Assembly (NCBI GenBank): GCA_946482655.1
Contig: CAMLSA010000035.1
Coordinates: forward strand, 1 to 28,089
Direction of reading: 5' to 3'
Length of the DNA: 28,089 bases
Origin: an uncultured Sphingomonas sp.
GTDB taxonomy: Bacteria > Pseudomonadota > Alphaproteobacteria > Sphingomonadales > Sphingomonadaceae
In this document: positions 24,634-28,089 of the stretch, piece by piece
Numbering within the stretch: position 1 is the first letter of the stretch
How the letters are laid out: every line of letters begins with the position of its first letter
Made by a program: the position numbers and the translations under genes
The notes under the pieces: generated by a model
What the model was told of the DNA's origin: nothing
The model's input: the letters and a program-made list of their open reading frames with translations, nothing else
Database searches by the model: none

Positions 24634-25686
24634 TCAGGCGTTGGGCAGAGGCGTCCACGCCTCTTCGGGCGGAAGGGGTTCGAAGATCGCGTCGATATCC
24701 GCTTCGCCGACCTCGGCCGCGGTGGGCGGGTTCCAGCGGGGCGCATTGTCCTTATCGATAATCAACGCCCGGACGCCCTCGACAAAGTCGGGCCGCTGGA
24801 CGACATGCGCGGCAACCGCATATTCGAGCTTCATCTCCTCGGCGAAATCCTCGATTCTCGCGGCTTCGGCGAGAAGGCGAAGCACGACCTTGCAGGTCTG
24901 CGGCGATTTGGTGTCGAGCGTCTTGAGGGTGGCGAGCGCCCATTCGCCGCCGTCGGCCGCCAATGCGGCCAATATGTCCTCGTAGCGGTCCGATGCGAAC
25001 AGCCGATCGATATCGTCGCGCCGATCGAGGATCGGCGCCGGCGGAATCGCCGTTACCGCGCTGCGCAACGCCGCGTCGAGAGCCTGGGGATTGCCGAGGA
25101 TCGCGCTCTTGAGCACCTCGACATCTTCGCCGGCAACATAATGGGTACCGAGCGCCAGCGCCAGGCATTCGGCGCCGTTGAGCCGTGCGCCGGTCAGCCC
25201 GACATATCGGCCGCTGCGGCCTGGCATGCGCGACAGATAGCGTCCACCGCCGACATCGGTGAACAGGCCAATCCCGGTCTCCGGCATCGCGTACATGGTG
25301 CGATCGGTCACGATGCGAACGGAGCAAGGCTGCGAGAGTCCGACGCCGCCGCCCATGGTGACCCCGTCCATGAACGCGATGGTCGGCTTGGCGTAAGTGA
25401 ACAGGAGATGGTTGAGACGATATTCCTCATGAAAGAAGGCGCGTGCCGCCTCTCCTCCGGAAGCGGAGCTTTCGGCCAGCATGCGGATGTCTCCCCCCGC
25501 GCAGAAGCCCCTGCCCTCGGCATGATCGATCATCACCAGATCAACCATGCGGTCCGTCGTCCAAGCGGTGAGCGCCGCGATCATCGCGGTGCACATTTCA
25601 CGGGTCAGCGCGTGGAGCACCTTGGGCCGGTTAAGCCGAATGCGGCCGGTGCGGCCCTCCACGAAGGTAAGAACATCCTGGGTCAT
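24634..25686 (-). CDS. 3-hydroxyisobutyryl-CoA hydrolase
   Basis: 350 aa, longer than enoyl-CoA hydratases as expected for HIBYL-CoA hydrolases. It shares the crotonase core (RPKVLHALTREM, GRGFCAGGDIRML, GVTMGGGVGLS) and has the family block MPETGIGLFTDVGGGRYLSRM with its catalytic Glu. The C-terminal ~120 residues are helical, typical of this family. It removes CoA from 3-hydroxyisobutyryl-CoA, avoiding build-up of toxic methacrylyl-CoA. ATG 25686 overlaps the acyl-CoA dehydrogenase stop by 4 bp, so it is translationally coupled. Confidence 0.95.
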   Translation of the reverse strand: MTQDVLTFVEGRTGRIRLNRPKVLHALTREMCTAMIAALTAWTTDRMVDLVMIDHAEGRGFCAGGDIRMLAESSASGGEAARAFFHEEYRLNHLLFTYAKPTIAFMDGVTMGGGVGLSQPCSVRIVTDRTMYAMPETGIGLFTDVGGGRYLSRMPGRSGRYVGLTGARLNGAECLALALGTHYVAGEDVEVLKSAILGNPQALDAALRSAVTAIPPAPILDRRDDIDRLFASDRYEDILAALAADGGEWALATLKTLDTKSPQTCKVVLRLLAEAARIEDFAEEMKLEYAVAAHVVQRPDFVEGVRALIIDKDNAPRWNPPTAAEVGEADIDAIFEPLPPEEAWTPLPNA

Positions 25687-26828
25687 CGGCGCAACATGTC
25701 CCGGCTGGTGATCAGACGCATGATCTCGTTGGTGCCCTCGAGTATCCGGTGGACGCGCAGGTCGCGCCAGATCCGCTCGATCGGATAATCCCGGAGATAG
25801 CCATAGCCTCCGTGGAGCTGGAGCGCACGATCGGCGACCGACGAACCGGTATCGGTGGCGAAGCGTTTGGCCATCGCCGCGAAGCGGGTCTTGTCGGGGG
25901 CGTTGGCGGTCACCTTGGCGGCGGCGGTGTAGAGCAGCATGCGGGCAGCCTGGAGTTCGGTTTCCATGTCGGCCAGGGTGAACTGGATCGACTGGAAATC
26001 GGCGATGGCCTGCCCGAACTGCTTGCGCTGCTTTGTATGGGCGACAGTCTCGTCAAGGCAGCGTTGGGCGCCACCGAGGGAACAGGCTCCAATGTTGAGT
26101 CGGCCGCCGTCGAGGCCGGCCATCGCGATGCGAAAGCCTTCACCCTCGGCGCCGACGCGGTTGGCGACGGGGACGCGGACCTCATCGAAATTCACCTGCG
26201 CGGTCGGCTGCGAATGCCAGCCCAGCTTCTTCTCCTGCGCGCCGAAGCTGACGCCGGGCATGTCCTTCTCGATGACCAGGCAGCTGATCCCCTTGGGTCC
26301 ATCCTCGCCCGTGCGGACCATCGTCACATAGACTTCATTCTGACCGCCTCCGGAAATGAAGGCTTTCGAGCCGCTGACGACATAGTCATCGCCTTCGCGG
26401 CGGGCCCTGGACTTGAGCGCGGCGGCGTCCGAACCCGCGCCGGGTTCGGTCAGGCAATAGGAGGCGATCCGTTCGCAGGCGATCAATGAGGGCAGATAAC
26501 GCCGCTTCATGTCGGCTGAGCCGAAGCAATCGATCATCCAGGTCGCCATATTGTGGATCGAGATGAAGGCCGACGTCGATGGACAGCCATAGGACATCGC
26601 CTCCATGATCAGCGCCGCCTCGAGCCGGCCGAGGCCGATGCCGCCCGATTCCTCGGACACATAGATGCCGCCGAAGCCGAGCGCCGCCGCCGCCTCGATC
26701 GTCTCGCGCGGGAAGGTAAGGTGCTCGTCCCATCCGGCCGCGAACGGCGTGATCGCATCGGCGGTGAACTTTCGCGCCGTCTCCTGGATCGCGCGCTGCT
26801 CGTCGGTCAGTTCGAACTGGTTGGACAT
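25683..26828 (-). CDS. acyl-CoA dehydrogenase, probably isobutyryl-CoA dehydrogenase
   Basis: 381 aa from ATG 26828, with GGAGG 7 nt upstream. All three acyl-CoA dehydrogenase domains are present: N-terminal helical (ELTDEQRAIQETARKF), middle beta (YCLTEPGAGSDAAALKS, KAFISGGG) and C-terminal helical (GGRLNIGACSLGGAQ, LQLHGGYGYLRDYPIERIWR), with catalytic Glu364 in RILEGTNEIMR. Operon context (MmsA, HIBYL-CoA hydrolase, MmsB) points to isobutyryl-CoA, an ACAD8-like function, oxidised to methacrylyl-CoA with electrons passed to ETF. The acyl-CoA specificity is inferred from context. Confidence 0.94.
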   Translation of the reverse strand: MSNQFELTDEQRAIQETARKFTADAITPFAAGWDEHLTFPRETIEAAAALGFGGIYVSEESGGIGLGRLEAALIMEAMSYGCPSTSAFISIHNMATWMIDCFGSADMKRRYLPSLIACERIASYCLTEPGAGSDAAALKSRARREGDDYVVSGSKAFISGGGQNEVYVTMVRTGEDGPKGISCLVIEKDMPGVSFGAQEKKLGWHSQPTAQVNFDEVRVPVANRVGAEGEGFRIAMAGLDGGRLNIGACSLGGAQRCLDETVAHTKQRKQFGQAIADFQSIQFTLADMETELQAARMLLYTAAAKVTANAPDKTRFAAMAKRFATDTGSSVADRALQLHGGYGYLRDYPIERIWRDLRVHRILEGTNEIMRLITSRDMLRR

Positions 26829-26883
26829 GTGCGGTCCTCCAACGGCTGTGCGCCCTCCCCTCTACCATGCCGCGGACGGCCCG

Positions 26884-26899
26884 CTCCCCGTGCGGGGAG
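26884..26899 (-). terminator. hairpin between mmsA and the acyl-CoA dehydrogenase gene
   Basis: CTCCCCG (26884-26890) and CGGGGAG (26893-26899) form a near-perfect stem with the minimal centre TG, effectively CTCCCC-GTGC-GGGGAG. It lies in the 80-bp gap of the valine operon and may attenuate transcription or protect the mmsA mRNA end. There is no T-run. Confidence 0.4.
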
Positions 26900-26908
26900 A
26901 AACATGTT

Positions 26909-28089
26909 CTACCCCATCGTCGGGATGATGAAAGCGCTGTCGCCGGCGCCGCCATCGGGCCAGCGCTGAGTGACTGTCTTCATCCTGGTGTAGAAGCGGA
27001 CACCTTCCATGCCATATTGGTTGTGATCGCCGAACCCCGAGCGTTTCCAGCCGCCGAAGCTGTGATAGGCGACCGGCACGGGGATCGGCACGTTGACACC
27101 TACCATGCCGACCTGGACCCGCCGGGCAAACTCGCGCGCGACATGGCCGTCGCGGGTGAACAGTGCGACGCCATTGCCGTAGCCATGATCGCTCGGCAGC
27201 GCGAGCGCCTCCTCGAAGGTCGTGGCGCGAACGATCTGGAGGACGGGGCCGAAGATCTCTTCCTTGTAGGTCCTCATCGTCGGCGTGACGCGATCGAACA
27301 GGGTCGGGCCAACGAAGAAGCCCTTCTCATGCCCCTGCAGATTGAAGCCGCGGCCGTCGATCACCAGTTCGGCGCCCTCTTCGACGCCCATCCGGATGTA
27401 ATTCTCGATCCTGGCCTTGTGCGCTGCGGTGATCACCGGACCGTAATGCGCATCCTTGTCGGTCGACACACCGACGCGCAGCGCCTCTATGGCGGGGATC
27501 AGCTTGGCGCGCAGGCGCTCGGCGGTTTCGTCGCCGACCGGCACGACGACTGGGAGTGCCATGCAGCGCTCGCCAGCCGAGCCGAAGGCGGCGCCGCAGA
27601 TATCGTCGACCGCGTGATCGAGATCCGCGTCGGGCATGATGATGCCGTGGTTCTTGGCGCCGCCCATCGCCTGGACACGCTTACCGGCGGCGGCGCCGCG
27701 CTGGTAGACATAATGGGCGACGTCCGACGAGCCGACGAAGCTGACCGCTGAGATGGCGGGATGATCGAGGATCGCATCGACCATCACCCTGTCGCCATGG
27801 ACGACCTGGAGAATGCCGTCGGGGAGGCCGGCTTCCTTCATCAGCTCGGCGAGACGCACCGGCACCGAGGGGTCACGCTCGGACGGCTTGAGGATGAAGG
27901 CGTTGCCCACGGCGATCGCCACGCCGAACATCCACATCGGGATCATCGCCGGGAAGTTGAATGGGGTGATGCCCGCGACGATGCCGAGCGGCTGGCGCAT
28001 CGAATAGACATCGATGCCCGGACCGGCGCCGGCGGTATATTCGCCCTTCAGCGCGTGCGGGATGCCGCAGGCGAACTCGATCACCTCGA
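26909..28089 (-). CDS. mmsA: CoA-acylating methylmalonate-semialdehyde dehydrogenase, 5' end missing
   Basis: Partial: 392 codons of a gene normally about 500 long; the first ~100 residues lie beyond the right edge. The visible part starts with [17 protein letters not shown], a hallmark of MmsA, and has the ALDH core [33 protein letters not shown], and the catalytic Cys in [11 protein letters not shown] (Cys174 of the visible part). It converts methylmalonate semialdehyde to propionyl-CoA with NAD+ and CoA, the end of valine degradation. It is the first visible gene of the operon. Regulation is not visible here because the promoter lies outside the window. Confidence 0.96.
   Translation of the reverse strand, partial: EVIEFACGIPHALKGEYTAGAGPGIDVYSMRQPLGIVAGITPFNFPAMIPMWMFGVAIAVGNAFILKPSERDPSVPVRLAELMKEAGLPDGILQVVHGDRVMVDAILDHPAISAVSFVGSSDVAHYVYQRGAAAGKRVQAMGGAKNHGIIMPDADLDHAVDDICGAAFGSAGERCMALPVVVPVGDETAERLRAKLIPAIEALRVGVSTDKDAHYGPVITAAHKARIENYIRMGVEEGAELVIDGRGFNLQGHEKGFFVGPTLFDRVTPTMRTYKEEIFGPVLQIVRATTFEEALALPSDHGYGNGVALFTRDGHVAREFARRVQVGMVGVNVPIPVPVAYHSFGGWKRSGFGDHNQYGMEGVRFYTRMKTVTQRWPDGGAGDSAFIIPTMG

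Noticed and set aside
1..28089. CRISPR array, tRNA/rRNA, IS element, prophage or toxin-antitoxin module
   Set aside because: No repeated spacers, no T-loop-like GGTTCGAATCC in gaps, no transposase or integrase, and the XRE gene has no toxin partner, only SulP.

Overview
The window is a GC-rich (high-G/C third positions), densely coded stretch of an alphaproteobacterial chromosome. The gene set suggests a sphingomonad: a DksA with a degenerate zinc finger, two YdcH-like small proteins, a Flp/Tad pilus ATPase end, PhaR/PHA genes, and a valine catabolic operon of this type. The order assignment is inference from protein style, not from a marker gene. I see no phage, IS element, CRISPR array, tRNA or rRNA, and no gap longer than about 300 bp without a gene.

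Layout. (1) 1-380: 3' end of a CpaF-type secretion ATPase. (2) 609-1406: an exported methyltransferase-fold protein. (3) 1450-4365: PHA block: phaR (-) diverges from a short PhaC-like synthase/hydrolase (+), followed by an acetyl-CoA acetyltransferase (+). (4) 4449-6801: PilZ protein, two YdcH/DUF465 microproteins in divergent orientation (one of 51 aa), dksA, and an exported protein with an internally duplicated module. (5) 7001-9539: serS and an NlpD-like LysM/degenerate-LytM lipoprotein. (6) 9518-11580 (-): XRE regulator followed by a SulP anion transporter, with a perfect 17-bp palindrome at the regulator's promoter. (7) 11756-13093: rimO. (8) 13165-20873 (-): a co-directional run phaZ, exported helical-repeat protein, dipeptide epimerase, and a PaoABC-type periplasmic molybdo-aldehyde oxidoreductase. 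(9) 21088-22866: ABC exporter. (10) 22940-28089 (-): valine degradation operon mmsA (partial), isobutyryl-CoA dehydrogenase, 3-hydroxyisobutyryl-CoA hydrolase, enoyl-CoA hydratase, mmsB, mostly translationally coupled by 4-bp overlaps.

How the genes fit together. PhaA, the PhaC-like enzyme and PhaR at the left, and PhaZ 15 kb away, cover synthesis, control and mobilisation of polyhydroxyalkanoate. A 12-nt word shared by the phaA and phaZ upstream regions may mark co-regulation. The valine operon can feed acyl-CoA/propionyl-CoA into the same carbon economy. DksA, NlpD and the dipeptide epimerase point to growth-rate control and cell-wall remodelling/recycling. Nothing here is clearly an undescribed defence or mobile system. 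The most interesting leads are the minimal PhaC-like enzyme, the exported methyltransferase-like protein, the XRE palindrome, the 9-codon leader ORF in front of a YdcH gene, and the exported helical-repeat protein tied to phaZ and the epimerase.
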